The notes under the pieces: model-generated | Seen by the model: only the letters and a program-made list of their open reading frames with translations | Told to the model about the DNA's origin: nothing | Databases searched by the model: none | Shown: positions 1 to 8,021 of the stretch, piece after piece | Layout: every line of letters starts with the position of its first letter | Position numbering within the stretch: position 1 is the first letter of the stretch | Program-made: the position numbers and the translations under genes | NCBI GenBank assembly: GCA_028819955.1 | Contig: JAPPKP010000164.1 | Coordinates: 1 to 18,543 of the forward strand | Direction of reading: 5' to 3' | Length of the DNA stretch: 18,543 nt | From: Rhodospirillaceae bacterium | Lineage (GTDB): Bacteria; Pseudomonadota; Alphaproteobacteria; UBA828

Positions 1-1
1 C

Positions 2-274
2 CCGTACACGGTGTCCCTGATCGAGGCGATCCCCAAGATGGCGCCCGACGCGCGGCTGAGTGACGTCTTGCTGCCGGGTGAGCCGCCGAGCCCCATCGAC
101 GTGCCGAGCGGCTGCGCCTTCCATCCGCGCTGCGACAGGGCAACGGACATCTGCCGGAACGGCACCGCGCCTGCGCTGCGCTCGCTTGGCGCGGTGGACG
201 TGCGCTGCCATCTCTACGGCGATGGGGCCCTCGCGCAGGATCTCGGCGTTGCTTCGCCGTTGGGGGTCCGTTAG
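2..274 (+). CDS. Oligopeptide/dipeptide-type ABC transporter ATP-binding protein, C-terminal part (partial at left edge)
   Basis: Only the last ~90 residues are in the window; the frame is open from base 2 to the TAG at 272-274. The fragment begins PYTVSLIEAIP, matching the 'HPYT..L..AIP' segment that follows the ATPase core in OppD/OppF/DppD/DppF proteins. It continues with the C-terminal oligopeptide-transporter domain: G-E-P-P-S-P, then a Cys-rich CAFHPRC....C stretch that ends in a last Cys (RCHLYG). These proteins hydrolyse ATP in the cytoplasm to drive family-5 peptide importers. The gene lies 66 bp upstream of a family-5 solute-binding protein on the same strand, which fits one transporter locus; permease genes would be expected further left. 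The exact substrate class cannot be told from this fragment. Confidence 0.85.
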   Translation, partial: PYTVSLIEAIPKMAPDARLSDVLLPGEPPSPIDVPSGCAFHPRCDRATDICRNGTAPALRSLGAVDVRCHLYGDGALAQDLGVASPLGVR

Positions 275-330
275 CGTCAAGAAAACGAACAGGTGCTGCC
301 GCACCGAGCCGGGAAGAGCCGATAGCGAAG

Positions 331-335
331 GGAGG
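331..335 (+). promoter_or_regulatory. Ribosome binding site of the solute-binding protein gene
   Basis: GGAGG lies 5 nt before the ATG at 341. It supports that ATG as the start and fits the high expression usual for a binding protein. Confidence 0.7.
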
Positions 336-340
336 AATCA

Positions 341-1858
341 ATGCTGGGCAGACCCTTACACATCCTCGTAGCGTTTCTGTTGGCGACCGGGTTCATGGTC
401 GAGTCGGCGCTCGCCGAGAGCGTGTTCCGGCTCGGCAGGGAGGCCGATGCCAAGGCGCTCGATCCGCCGCTGACGATCGAGAACCTCGACATCTGGACCA
501 TGAACAACATCAACGCGTACCTGGTCCGCGCGACCAAGCACGCCGACGACATCGAGCCCGACCTCGCATCGAGCTGGGACATCTCCGAGGACGGCCTGAC
601 CTATACCTTCCAGTTGCGTGAGGCCATGTTCTCCGACGGCACGCCGGTCACGGCGCAGGATGCCAAGTTCAGTATCGAGCGCGCGCGCGACCATGAGCTG
701 GCGACCCAGGCGGCGCTCTACCAGAACATCGCCTCGGTCGAGACGCCGGACGACCGCACGGTCGCGTTCACGCTCAAGGAACCGTCGGCACCGTTCCTGT
801 CGATACTCGCCATGTTCCCGGCTTCGATCCTGCCGCAGGCAGTGGTGGAAGAGCGGGGCGAGGAATTTGGCAGCAACCCGGTGGGCGCCGGCGCCTTCCG
901 CCTCAAGGAGTGGCGGCGCGGCGAGGTCATTGTCTTGGAGCGCAACCCGCACTACTGGGAGGAAGGGCTGCCGCTCGTGGATCAGGTCGAGTGGCACGTC
1001 GTCTCTGAGGACAACACGCGGATTCTCAAGGTCCAGGCCGGTGAGCTGGATGCGGCCCTGTTCGTTCCCTTCAACCGCATCGGCGAGCTCGAGGCCAACC
1101 CTGACATCCAGATGATCCTCGACCCGTCCAGCAAGACCGACCACCTGCTGCCCAACCACGCCAAGCCGCCGCTGGACAACCTCAACGTCCGCAAGGCGAT
1201 CAGGTTGGCGATCGATTCGCAGGCCATCATCGACGTGGTGACGTTCGGCTACGCCTCGCCGGCCAACACGTTCCTGTCGTTCGGTATGATGCACCACGAC
1301 GGCGATGCGCCGGTGCCGGCCTACGATCCCGAGCAGGCCAAGGCCATGCTGGAGGCCGAAGGCGCGGCCGGCTCGACCATCGAGCTCCTGATCCAGGCTG
1401 GCAACCGGGTCGACGAGCAGGTGTCCGTGCTGCTCCAGCAGCAGCTTGCGGAGGTCGGCATCACCATCGACATCAGGAAGGTCGATCCCAGCCAGTGGAT
1501 CAACTACCTGATCGAGGGCGACTACGAGCTCGGCACCGTCTACTGGACCAATGACATCATCGATCCGGACCAGAAGACGGCGTTCACCCTGATCGGGGAC
1601 GACAACCGCAACTTCTTCAGCAATTGGACATCGCCCCCGGAGGTGACGGAGCTCGTCAAGCAGGCGCGGGTCGAGCAGGACTTCGAGAATCGCAGCGCGC
1701 TGTACGCAGCGCTGCAAATGATCGCCAACGACAACGAGGTCCTCTACAGCCTGTACAACAGCCCCTTCCGCAACATCGCGCGCTCCTGCGTGAAGGGCTT
1801 CTTCCAGAGCCCGCTCGGCCGTGTCGATCTCGAGCACGTCGACATGTCCGGCTGCTAG
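341..1858 (+). CDS. ABC transporter substrate-binding protein, family 5 (SBP_bac_5)
   Basis: The protein has 505 residues, the normal length for the DppA/OppA family. Residues 1-25 form a Sec signal peptide (hydrophobic core ILVAFLLATGFMV, cleavage site SALA|E), so it is periplasmic; there is no lipobox. The family-5 signature is clear at about residues 80-110: YTFQLREAMFSDGTPVTA, then DAKFSIERARD. Later family landmarks include NPVGAGAFRLKEW, ERNPHYWE and NVRKAIRLAID. These proteins bind peptides, opines, glycosides or other small solutes and deliver them to an ABC permease, and the ATPase tail just upstream fits. The downstream amidohydrolase and peptidase suggest an amide- or peptide-like ligand, but the ligand is inference. 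A strong GC hairpin follows the stop. Confidence 0.93.
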   Translation: MLGRPLHILVAFLLATGFMVESALAESVFRLGREADAKALDPPLTIENLDIWTMNNINAYLVRATKHADDIEPDLASSWDISEDGLTYTFQLREAMFSDGTPVTAQDAKFSIERARDHELATQAALYQNIASVETPDDRTVAFTLKEPSAPFLSILAMFPASILPQAVVEERGEEFGSNPVGAGAFRLKEWRRGEVIVLERNPHYWEEGLPLVDQVEWHVVSEDNTRILKVQAGELDAALFVPFNRIGELEANPDIQMILDPSSKTDHLLPNHAKPPLDNLNVRKAIRLAIDSQAIIDVVTFGYASPANTFLSFGMMHHDGDAPVPAYDPEQAKAMLEAEGAAGSTIELLIQAGNRVDEQVSVLLQQQLAEVGITIDIRKVDPSQWINYLIEGDYELGTVYWTNDIIDPDQKTAFTLIGDDNRNFFSNWTSPPEVTELVKQARVEQDFENRSALYAALQMIANDNEVLYSLYNSPFRNIARSCVKGFFQSPLGRVDLEHVDMSGC

Positions 1859-1881
1859 CAACGGCCGTCGTTCGTAGCGAG

Positions 1882-1907
1882 GCGGGGCGTCCTCCGGGGC
1901 GCCCCGC
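1882..1907 (+). terminator. GC-rich hairpin after the solute-binding protein gene (attenuator or mRNA stabiliser)
   Basis: GCGGGGCG at 1882-1889 pairs perfectly with CGCCCCGC at 1900-1907 around a 10-nt loop. No T-run follows, so it is not a classic intrinsic terminator. In transporter operons a hairpin after the binding-protein gene often gives that gene more mRNA than the genes downstream; that role is inferred here. Confidence 0.45.
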
Positions 1908-1982
1908 AGCGTCCGCAGCCCGTAGCGACAGAATGGAGAATTCCCGCACCGCACGCAGCGGCGGGGCGAGGAGGGCAGGCCC

Positions 1983-2684
1983 ATGCGCATCAGGGACATG
2001 AACTGGATGCAGGTCGAGGCCTACCTCGAACGGGACGACCGCGCTGTGATCCCCCTCGGCAGCACCGAGCAGCACGCGCAGCTCAGCCTGACGGTGGACT
2101 GCATCCTCTCCGAACGGGTGGCCACCGATGCCGCCGAGCCGCTGGGCGTACCCGTGTTTCCGCCCGTGAACTACGGCATCACGCCCTACTTCAAGAGCTA
2201 TCCTGGCACGATCTCCATGCGGCCGGAGACCCTGATCGCCGTGTTCCGCGACGTTTTCGATTCCCTCAAGCGGGCGGGGTTCCGCCGCATCATGGTGGTC
2301 AACGGCCATGGCGGCAACGCGCCGGTCGCCTCGCTCGCACAGGACTGGATGAGTGAGAACGAAGGCGTCACGGTCAGGTTCCACAACTGGTACAACGCGC
2401 CTGAAACCTGGAAGAAGGTGCAGGAGATCGACCCCGCCGCGAGCCATGCCTCCTGGATGGAGAACTTCCCCTGGACGCGGCTTGCGAACGCCGCCGCGCC
2501 CGAGGGCGCCAAGGACATGGTCGACATCCCGCGCATGATGCTGATGGGCCCCGCCGAGATCCGCAGCTACATCGGGGACGGCAACATGGGCGGAGTCTAC
2601 GAGAAGCCCGACGAGGTGATGATGGCGCTCTGGCAAACGGCGGTGGAGGAGACGCGCGCGCTTCTCGACGGCCCGTGGGCGTGA
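1983..2684 (+). CDS. Creatininase-family amidohydrolase
   Basis: The protein has 233 residues. The creatininase fold signature is present: PLGSTEQHAQLSLTVD (metal-binding Glu29, His31 and Asp39) and VVNGHGGN (His109), followed by HASWMEN (His155, Glu160) in the family's active-site region. In classical creatininase the residue after the NGH motif is part of a Glu metal-ligand pair (NGHxEN); here it is NGHGGN, as in non-creatinine members of the family such as the MftE/ArfB type. The enzyme is therefore probably a metal-dependent amide or cyclic-amide hydrolase and not necessarily a creatininase. A GAGGAGG ribosome binding site (1968-1974) lies 8 nt before ATG 1983. The stop overlaps the next start. 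It is the first enzyme gene after the transporter genes and is cytoplasmic, with no signal peptide. Confidence 0.9.
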   Translation: MRIRDMNWMQVEAYLERDDRAVIPLGSTEQHAQLSLTVDCILSERVATDAAEPLGVPVFPPVNYGITPYFKSYPGTISMRPETLIAVFRDVFDSLKRAGFRRIMVVNGHGGNAPVASLAQDWMSENEGVTVRFHNWYNAPETWKKVQEIDPAASHASWMENFPWTRLANAAAPEGAKDMVDIPRMMLMGPAEIRSYIGDGNMGGVYEKPDEVMMALWQTAVEETRALLDGPWA

Positions 2685-3700
2685 CGGCGCCGCTGCTCGT
2701 CTGGGGCGCCGGCGCCATCGGCGGCACCATCGGTGCCTATCTCGCCCGTGCCGGCCACGAGGTGACGTTCGTCGACATCGCGGAGGAGCATGTCGCGGCC
2801 ATCGCGACGACGGGCCTTGAAATAGAGGGGCCCGTCGACGACTTCCGGATCGCTGCGCCCGCCGTCACACCCGATGAGTTGAGCGGCCGCTACGACCGCG
2901 CCCTGCTCTGCGTCAAGGGCCAGCATACTGAGGAAGCCGTGCGCAGCCTCACGCCGTTTCTCGCCGACGACGGGTATGCCGTCTCCGTTCAGAACGGGCT
3001 CAACGAGCCCGCGATGGCGGCGGTGCTGGGGCGGGAGCGCGTGATCAGCTGCTTCGTCAACTTCGGGGCCGATTACCTGGCTCCCGGCCGCATTCACTTC
3101 GGCGGCCGCGGCGCCGTCGTGCTGGGTGAGCTCGACGGAGAGATCACGCCCAGGCTTCGCGCGCTCCTCGACGTGTTCCGCGATTTCGACAGCGACGCCC
3201 AGGCGACCCGGAACATCTGGGGATATCTCTGGGGCAAGCTCGGCTACGGCGCCCTGCTCTTCGCGACCGCGCTCGGCAACGAGTCCATTGCCGATGCGCT
3301 GGCCAATCCGGCACATGGCACGCTCTACCGCGCACTCGGCCAGGAAGTCATGCGGGTGGCGAACGCAAACGGGACCGCGCCCGAGGGCTTCAACGGCTTC
3401 GATCCGGTGGGCTTTGTACCGGGCGCGGACGCAGCACTCACCGGGCGCTCGATGGCAGCCATGGTGGCACACAACCGTGGCTCGGCGAAGTCGCACAGCG
3501 GCGTGTGGCGCGATCTCGCCGTCCGCAAGCGGCCGACGGAAGTGGAGCCGATGATCGGCGCCGTCGTCATCGAGGCCGAGGCGCGGAAGATCGAGACACC
3601 GCTGCTGGCGCGGCTCCGCGCCATGATCCACGAGATCGAGGAGGGGCGCCGCCCGCTCGATCGCACCAATATCGACGAGCTTGCGGCCGAGGTGGCGTGA
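2681..3700 (+). CDS. Ketopantoate reductase-like protein (ApbA/PanE family)
   Basis: The protein has 339 residues from GTG 2681. That start overlaps the upstream TGA as GTGA, the usual sign of translational coupling; a GTG 6 nt earlier is also possible. An N-terminal Rossmann fold shows VWGAGAIGGTIGAYLARAGHEV (GxGxxG at residues 9-14). The central QNGLNE segment and LWGKLGYGALL (Lys186, where the family keeps its catalytic lysine) follow. The C-terminal helical domain includes SHSGVWRDLAVRKRPTEVEPMIG, the ketopantoate-reductase C-terminal pattern. Family members reduce 2-ketoacids with NADPH. Lying in a catabolic operon with an amidohydrolase and a dehydrogenase, this copy more likely acts on a pathway 2-oxo or 2-hydroxy acid than in pantothenate synthesis; that is inference. 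Confidence 0.9.
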   Translation: MTAPLLVWGAGAIGGTIGAYLARAGHEVTFVDIAEEHVAAIATTGLEIEGPVDDFRIAAPAVTPDELSGRYDRALLCVKGQHTEEAVRSLTPFLADDGYAVSVQNGLNEPAMAAVLGRERVISCFVNFGADYLAPGRIHFGGRGAVVLGELDGEITPRLRALLDVFRDFDSDAQATRNIWGYLWGKLGYGALLFATALGNESIADALANPAHGTLYRALGQEVMRVANANGTAPEGFNGFDPVGFVPGADAALTGRSMAAMVAHNRGSAKSHSGVWRDLAVRKRPTEVEPMIGAVVIEAEARKIETPLLARLRAMIHEIEEGRRPLDRTNIDELAAEVA

Positions 3701-3704
3701 AGCG

Positions 3705-4472
3705 ATGGAAGGCGCGTTCCGCGACAGGACGGTGATCGTGACCGGGGCAGGGCACGGGTTCGGCCGCGCCATCGCTCACGCGTTCGCTGCCCGGGGGTCG
3801 TGGGTCTTCGGCTGCGACATCAACGAAGACGCGCTTGCCGTGACCGCGCGCGAAGCGCCCGACGAAGACAGGCTGACTGTAGGTCGCCTCGACGTCACGG
3901 ATCGCGTTGCGGTGGGCGGCTACGTCGATGCGGTGCAGGCGCGCCGCGGCGCGGTCGATATTCTCGTCAACAACGCCGGCGGGGTCGTCGGCCAGACCGG
4001 ACGGCCGCTCGAGGAGGTCAGCGAAGACGATTGGCAGGCGGTCGTGGACGTCAACATGACTGCCGTCTTCACCATGGTGCAGGCGGTCGCCGGCAGCATG
4101 AAGGCGGCGGGCAATGGCCGCGTGATCAACATCTCAAGCGGCGCTGGGCTGCGCTTCAGCCTGACCGGCATCCAGGCCTATGCTGCGGCCAAGGCAGGGC
4201 AGATCGGACTCACCCGCCAGCTCGCCTTCGAGCTCGGACCCTTCGGTATCACCGTCAACAGCATCGCGCCCGGCTTCGTCAGGTCCAACCCGACGACCGA
4301 GCGGCAGTGGGAGGCGATGGGGGCCGAAGGCCAGGCCGCGCTGGTCGAGAGCATGGCGACGCGGCGGCTCGGCTCGGTCGACGACATCGCCCATGCCGTC
4401 CTCTTCTTCGCGTCCGAGCAGTGTGGCTGGATCACCGGCCAGACCCTCTCGGTCGACGGGGGGCGGCTGTGA
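3705..4472 (+). CDS. Short-chain dehydrogenase/reductase (classical SDR)
   Basis: The protein has 255 residues from ATG 3705, which lies 4 nt after the previous stop; a longer reading to 3681 would overlap the upstream gene and add residues outside the family. Classical SDR motifs are complete: TGAGHGFG (13-20) for NAD(P) binding, NNAGG (89-93), the catalytic Ser in ISSGAG (about 144-145), and YAAAKAG (Tyr159, Lys163). PGFVRSNPT and the C-terminal WITGQTLSVDGG complete a FabG-like protein. It should oxidise or reduce an alcohol/ketone with NAD(P)H in the cytoplasm. It sits between a ketoacid-reductase-like gene and an M20 hydrolase and overlaps the latter by GTGA, so it is part of the same transcription and translation unit. 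Substrate unknown. Confidence 0.92.
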   Translation: MEGAFRDRTVIVTGAGHGFGRAIAHAFAARGSWVFGCDINEDALAVTAREAPDEDRLTVGRLDVTDRVAVGGYVDAVQARRGAVDILVNNAGGVVGQTGRPLEEVSEDDWQAVVDVNMTAVFTMVQAVAGSMKAAGNGRVINISSGAGLRFSLTGIQAYAAAKAGQIGLTRQLAFELGPFGITVNSIAPGFVRSNPTTERQWEAMGAEGQAALVESMATRRLGSVDDIAHAVLFFASEQCGWITGQTLSVDGGRL

Positions 4473-5872
4473 CCCCGGAAGGCTTTCTCAAGGGCAACGT
4501 CGATCGCTTCGTCGACGAGCTCCGCGCCTTCGTCCGCATCCCCAGCATCAGCACCGACCCGGCCTACACCGGGTCGGTCGAGGAAGCCGCGCGCTTCGTC
4601 GCGGCTCGGATGGAGGGCGCTGGGCTGCAGAACGTGGCGATCCTGCCCACTGCAGGCCACCCCCTGGTCTACGCCGACTGGCTGCATGCCGGCGATGCGC
4701 CGACGGTGCTCGTCTACGGCCATTACGACGTGCAGCCGGCGGACCCGCTGGAGGACTGGACAAGACCGCCCTTCGAGCCCGAGGTGCGGGGCGACCGGCT
4801 CTACGGGCGTGGCGTCTCGGACGACAAGGGGCCCATGTTCATCCCGGTTTGCGTGGCCGAAGCCTTCTTGCAGACCGCGGGCCGGCTGCCCGTCAACCTC
4901 AAGTTCGTGATCGAGGGCGAGGAGGAGATGGGGAGCGCCCATCTTTCCGAAGGCGTGCAAAGCCACCGCGACCGCTTGCAGGCCGACCTGGTTCTCTCGG
5001 CAGACGGTGCGCAGTGGCGGCCCGACCTGGTTACCGTGAACGTCGCCAACCGCGGCATCGTCACGCTCAACATCTCCCTGACGACGGCGGCCAAGGACCT
5101 GCATTCCGGCCGCTACGGCGGCACCGTCGCCAACGCCGCCCACGCGCTGGCCCGCCTCGTGGCGGGCTTCCACGACGAGACGGGCCAGGTCGCCGTGGCC
5201 GGCTTCTACGACGACGTGCGTGCGCCGACCGGGTCCGAGCGCGCGGCGATGGCGGCCATTCCGTTCGACGAAGCAGACTATCTGGCAGCCGTCGGGGCTG
5301 CGGCGGCGCTCGGCGAGCCGGGGTACACAACGCTGGAGCGCCAGTGGCTCCGCCCCACACTCGAGGTCAACGGCCTCGGGAGCGGCTATCGGGGGCCCGG
5401 CGTCAAGACGGTGATTCCACACAGCGCCGAGGCCAAGATCTCGTGCCGGCTGGTGCCGAATCAGACGCCTGCCCGCATCCGGACGCTGCTGGAGCGTCAT
5501 TGCGAACGGCACGCGCCGCCCGGCGCCCGGCTCGCGTTCACCGATGACGGGGTCGGCATGCCGCCGGCAAGCGTGCGCGAGGACCATCCGGCGCTCGCCG
5601 TGGTCGAGGATGTGCTGGAAGAGGTGCGGGGCGCCCGCCCGTTGCGCGTCCGCATGGGAGGATCGATCCCCATCGGCGGCATCTTTCGCACCGAGCTGGG
5701 GATCGAGACGGTGTTCCTCTCGTTCTCGACGGGAGACGAGGATTTCCACGCGCCCAACGAGTTCTTCCGCCTGTCGAGCTTCCGCGACGGCCTCGTGGTC
5801 TGGACCCGCTGCTTCGAGCGCCTCGGCCGGCAGACCGCCGCGCACTACGCGCCGTTCCGCGACAATGCTTAG
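4469..5872 (+). CDS. M20-family metallohydrolase (dipeptidase / DapE-ArgE-like)
   Basis: The protein has 467 residues from GTG 4469, overlapping the SDR stop as GTGA; the frame is open further upstream only as a shadow of the SDR gene. The di-zinc M20 motifs are complete: VLVYGHYDVQPADP (His85, Asp87), GRGVSDDKGP (bridging Asp119), EGEEEMGS (general-base Glu151 and ligand Glu152), DLHSGRYGG in the dimerisation lid, and DEDFHAPNE (His427). Length and motif wording match the carnosinase/CNDP-like dipeptidase branch rather than small ArgE. It is predicted to hydrolyse a peptide or N-acyl amino-acid bond in the cytoplasm. As the last gene of the operon it may cleave the product of the creatininase-like step; that order is inference. 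Confidence 0.93.
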   Translation: MTPEGFLKGNVDRFVDELRAFVRIPSISTDPAYTGSVEEAARFVAARMEGAGLQNVAILPTAGHPLVYADWLHAGDAPTVLVYGHYDVQPADPLEDWTRPPFEPEVRGDRLYGRGVSDDKGPMFIPVCVAEAFLQTAGRLPVNLKFVIEGEEEMGSAHLSEGVQSHRDRLQADLVLSADGAQWRPDLVTVNVANRGIVTLNISLTTAAKDLHSGRYGGTVANAAHALARLVAGFHDETGQVAVAGFYDDVRAPTGSERAAMAAIPFDEADYLAAVGAAAALGEPGYTTLERQWLRPTLEVNGLGSGYRGPGVKTVIPHSAEAKISCRLVPNQTPARIRTLLERHCERHAPPGARLAFTDDGVGMPPASVREDHPALAVVEDVLEEVRGARPLRVRMGGSIPIGGIFRTELGIETVFLSFSTGDEDFHAPNEFFRLSSFRDGLVVWTRCFERLGRQTAAHYAPFRDNA

Positions 5873-6040
5873 CGCAGCCATCGTCACGACGCGGTCTCGT
5901 ACGTCTCTTCATCGTGGAGTAAGCCCCTTGAACGGAACCCCACGTGAGTGACATGGGTAGGAGATCGCCCCTCACTCCCCTTGACGGTTGTGATCGGCGC
6001 GTGATTCACATGCATATGGGAGAGAGTTTGAGGGCGCAAC
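5873..6040. other. Non-coding junction between the operon and the scar region
   Basis: No gene is visible. TTGAACGGAACCCC followed by ACGTGAGTGACATGGGT at about 5928-5956 resembles the terminal sequences of some insertion elements, and a similar string (TTCAAGACCG...TTTGAGTGGACAC) occurs at about 12778-12805. No transposase is present at either place, so this is at most a possible IS-end scar. Confidence 0.25.
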
Positions 6041-6292
6041 GTGAGCAGTTCGCATGAGGGACCGCTGCTGGGGTGCGACGGTGTCTGTGCCCATTACGGC
6101 GCCATGGCGGCCGTCGACGGGCTGAGCTTCAGCGTTGGCCGTGGCGAAGTTCTCGGTGTGGGTGGGCCGAACGGAGCCGGGAAAACGACTCTGTTCGACT
6201 TGATCTCGGGCCTGACACGCGCCAGCGGCGGCAGCATCACGTTCGACGGTCAGGACATTACGGGTAAGTCCGCGGCCCGGCACGCTCGATAA
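6041..6292 (+). pseudogene. Truncated branched-chain amino-acid-type ABC ATPase (LivG-like), N-terminal fragment
   Basis: GTG 6041 opens 83 residues that match the start of LivG/BraF-type ATPases: GVCAHYGAMAAVDGLSFSVGRGEVLGVGGPNGAGKTTLFDLISG. The Walker A motif (GPNGAGKTT) is intact, and SITFDGQDITG, the segment before Walker A's partner domains, follows. The frame then ends at TAA 6290-6292, whereas a complete protein runs to about 250 residues; the Q-loop, the ABC signature and Walker B are all absent. One residue in the nucleotide-binding approach is GG where the family usually has IG. No permease gene of this transporter type is nearby, so this is a stranded 5' fragment and should not be functional. 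Confidence 0.8.
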
Positions 6293-6455
6293 GGTTCTGC
6301 GGCTCCTGGACCTGTTGCAGGAGATCGCGCGGGATCAGGTCCTGGCGGATCGTCTCGTTCTCTGTCCGGGCCGCCGCCAGACTCGCGGCGGTCGCTGCGG
6401 CGGGCTGCTTACCCACAGCTACCAGACGGACCCAGAGCTCCTACACCACGCCTAG
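6282..6455 (+). pseudogene. Possible remnant of an AbiEii-type nucleotidyltransferase toxin
   Basis: In the frame beginning ACG 6282 the reading is LDKVLRLLDLLQEIARD followed by VLADRLVL. That resembles the segment before the conserved KGGTALN motif in AbiEii/AbiGii nucleotidyltransferases. The KGG motif itself is replaced by CPGRRQTRGG, and the frame ends at TAG 6453. It overlaps the end of the LivG-like fragment by about 10 bp, so the join between the two unrelated fragments lies near 6265-6290. If the match is right, the piece is about 30 residues long and dead. Identification is from memory of the family pattern only. Confidence 0.3.
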
Positions 6456-6533
6456 GGACACAACCCGGCAAACGCGTCGGCGAAAGAGGGGAACACTGAA
6501 CACCCGTTGCGCCTTCGATCCACTGACGGCACG

Positions 6534-8021
6534 TCACGGGGCATGCGCGTTGGGAACCGCACTAGCGATTTTGTCGATGCCTTCTGCAACGAGCAATTTC
6601 TCGATCGCCGAGTAGCCCAAACGGATATGATTTCGATTGCTTTTCTCATCGGAAAAGGTGAAACCGCCCGTCTCGAAGAACACGCCCTGCGAATCCACCA
6701 GTTTTCGGAGAATTCCGGCATCCGCGTTGTCCGGCAGCTTGAGCCAAATGCTGCCGCCACCATATTCAGGCGTGGTTGAAGCACCCGGAAAATGCCCTTC
6801 CAGTGCTTCGTGCATTACTGTGCTTCGCTCCTTGTAGATGCCGGTAATCTTCGCCACGAACCGGTCGAAATATCCGCGTTGCAAGAATAGCGCGACGCTT
6901 CTTTGATTGTTGACCGGAGGGTGTCGCAGGATGTGGTGCCGCATCGCCCTGGCTTCCCGGACGAATTCGCGGTCGGCAACCAAGTAGCCGATACGCAATC
7001 CTGGCAACAGGGATTTCGAGAGGCTCCCCGTATAGATGACATTGCCCCATCCATCGAGGCTCTTGAGAGCCCGCGGGGGCGTCTTGTTGAAGCTGATGTC
7101 GGATTCGTAATCATCCTCGATAACGAACTGCCCGTTTCTCTTCGTGAAAGCAAGCAATTCCACCTTTCGGTCGAGGGGCATCGTGACGGTTGTCGGAAAC
7201 TGGTGGCTCGGCGTCACAAACAGGCATTTGCAGCCAGAAATGTTGCTGGAGAGAACGAGTCCCTCTTGATCGATGGGGAGCCGCCTTACCGAGATTCCCT
7301 CGATTTCCGCCATATTGATCACATCCGGATAGCCGGGATCCTCCACACCGATTATTTCACCGGGCTTTAGGAGAAGCTTGATCGCGATGTAGAGCGCCTG
7401 CTGTCCGCCAACGGTGACCAGAACCTCGTCGGGATGAGCGACAATACCGCGCCTGGCCAGCACGCGCTGAATCAGCTGCTCGATCAACATGTCGTCGTCG
7501 GTGGCGGAATAGTCGGTTGCCCAATTCGCAATTTCGATGACATTGACGGAGTCGCGCACGCACTCGCGCCAGCTCGTAATGGGGAAGAGTGAGGGGTCGG
7601 TCAGACCGCAGACGAACGGGTAGCGATACCTGACCAGAACATCCGAAGGCTTCACGACGCGCTGAAGGTTGAAGCTCCGGTCCTTGAAGAATGCCCTGTA
7701 ATCGAGAGTTGGCGGTGGGGAGGCCAGCTCGCCGGGCACGTCTGCCTTAAGGGCATGGCCCGGTTCGGTCAACACGTCCTGGTTTACGTAATACCCGGAG
7801 CGGTTCCTCGCCTCGACGAACCCGTCTTGCTTCAGCGCCTCGTAAGCCAGCGTCACCGTCGTCACGCTCACGCCGAGGTCTGCGGACAGCTGGCGAATTG
7901 ACGGGAGCGGCCGATGCAGCGGGTATTGACGGTTGACGATGCCGATCGCGATCTGGCGTCGGATCTGCTTTTGCAGGCTCTCCGGCGCCTCGCGGTCGAT
8001 CGCGATCATGTTCTCGTACAT
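6534..8021 (-). CDS. MocR/PdxR-type transcriptional regulator (GntR HTH fused to class I aminotransferase domain)
   Basis: The protein has 495 residues. Residues ~12-80 form a GntR winged helix: SLQKQIRRQIAIGIV, then RPLPSIRQLSADLGVSVTT and LAYEALKQDGFVEARNRSGYYV. After a linker, a fold-type I aminotransferase domain follows with GGQQALYIAIKLLLKPG, EDPGYPD, IEDDYESD (Asp ~303-304) and the PLP lysine in YTGSLSKSLLPGLRIGYLV (Lys336). Such proteins sense PLP or a PLP-amino-acid adduct and regulate a neighbouring, usually divergent, gene. Here the divergent neighbour is the IlvD-like dehydratase, the obvious target. The start MYENM is assumed; a Met four codons later is also possible. Codon use is less GC-rich than in the upstream operon, suggesting separate acquisition. 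Confidence 0.93.
   Translation of the reverse strand: MYENMIAIDREAPESLQKQIRRQIAIGIVNRQYPLHRPLPSIRQLSADLGVSVTTVTLAYEALKQDGFVEARNRSGYYVNQDVLTEPGHALKADVPGELASPPPTLDYRAFFKDRSFNLQRVVKPSDVLVRYRYPFVCGLTDPSLFPITSWRECVRDSVNVIEIANWATDYSATDDDMLIEQLIQRVLARRGIVAHPDEVLVTVGGQQALYIAIKLLLKPGEIIGVEDPGYPDVINMAEIEGISVRRLPIDQEGLVLSSNISGCKCLFVTPSHQFPTTVTMPLDRKVELLAFTKRNGQFVIEDDYESDISFNKTPPRALKSLDGWGNVIYTGSLSKSLLPGLRIGYLVADREFVREARAMRHHILRHPPVNNQRSVALFLQRGYFDRFVAKITGIYKERSTVMHEALEGHFPGASTTPEYGGGSIWLKLPDNADAGILRKLVDSQGVFFETGGFTFSDEKSNRNHIRLGYSAIEKLLVAEGIDKIASAVPNAHAP

Noticed and set aside
356..1999. 547-codon minus-strand open frame opposite the solute-binding protein gene
   Set aside because: It is the antisense shadow of a GC-rich gene; the translation is rich in Arg, Gly, Asp and Val with no family pattern. 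Similar shadows at 1656-2636, 2597-3772, 4178-5887 and 10907-11875 were also discarded.
3800..4468. Upstream extension of the M20 hydrolase frame
   Set aside because: It reads through the SDR gene in another frame and is Arg-rich noise; GTG 4469 with the GTGA overlap fits the family N-terminus.
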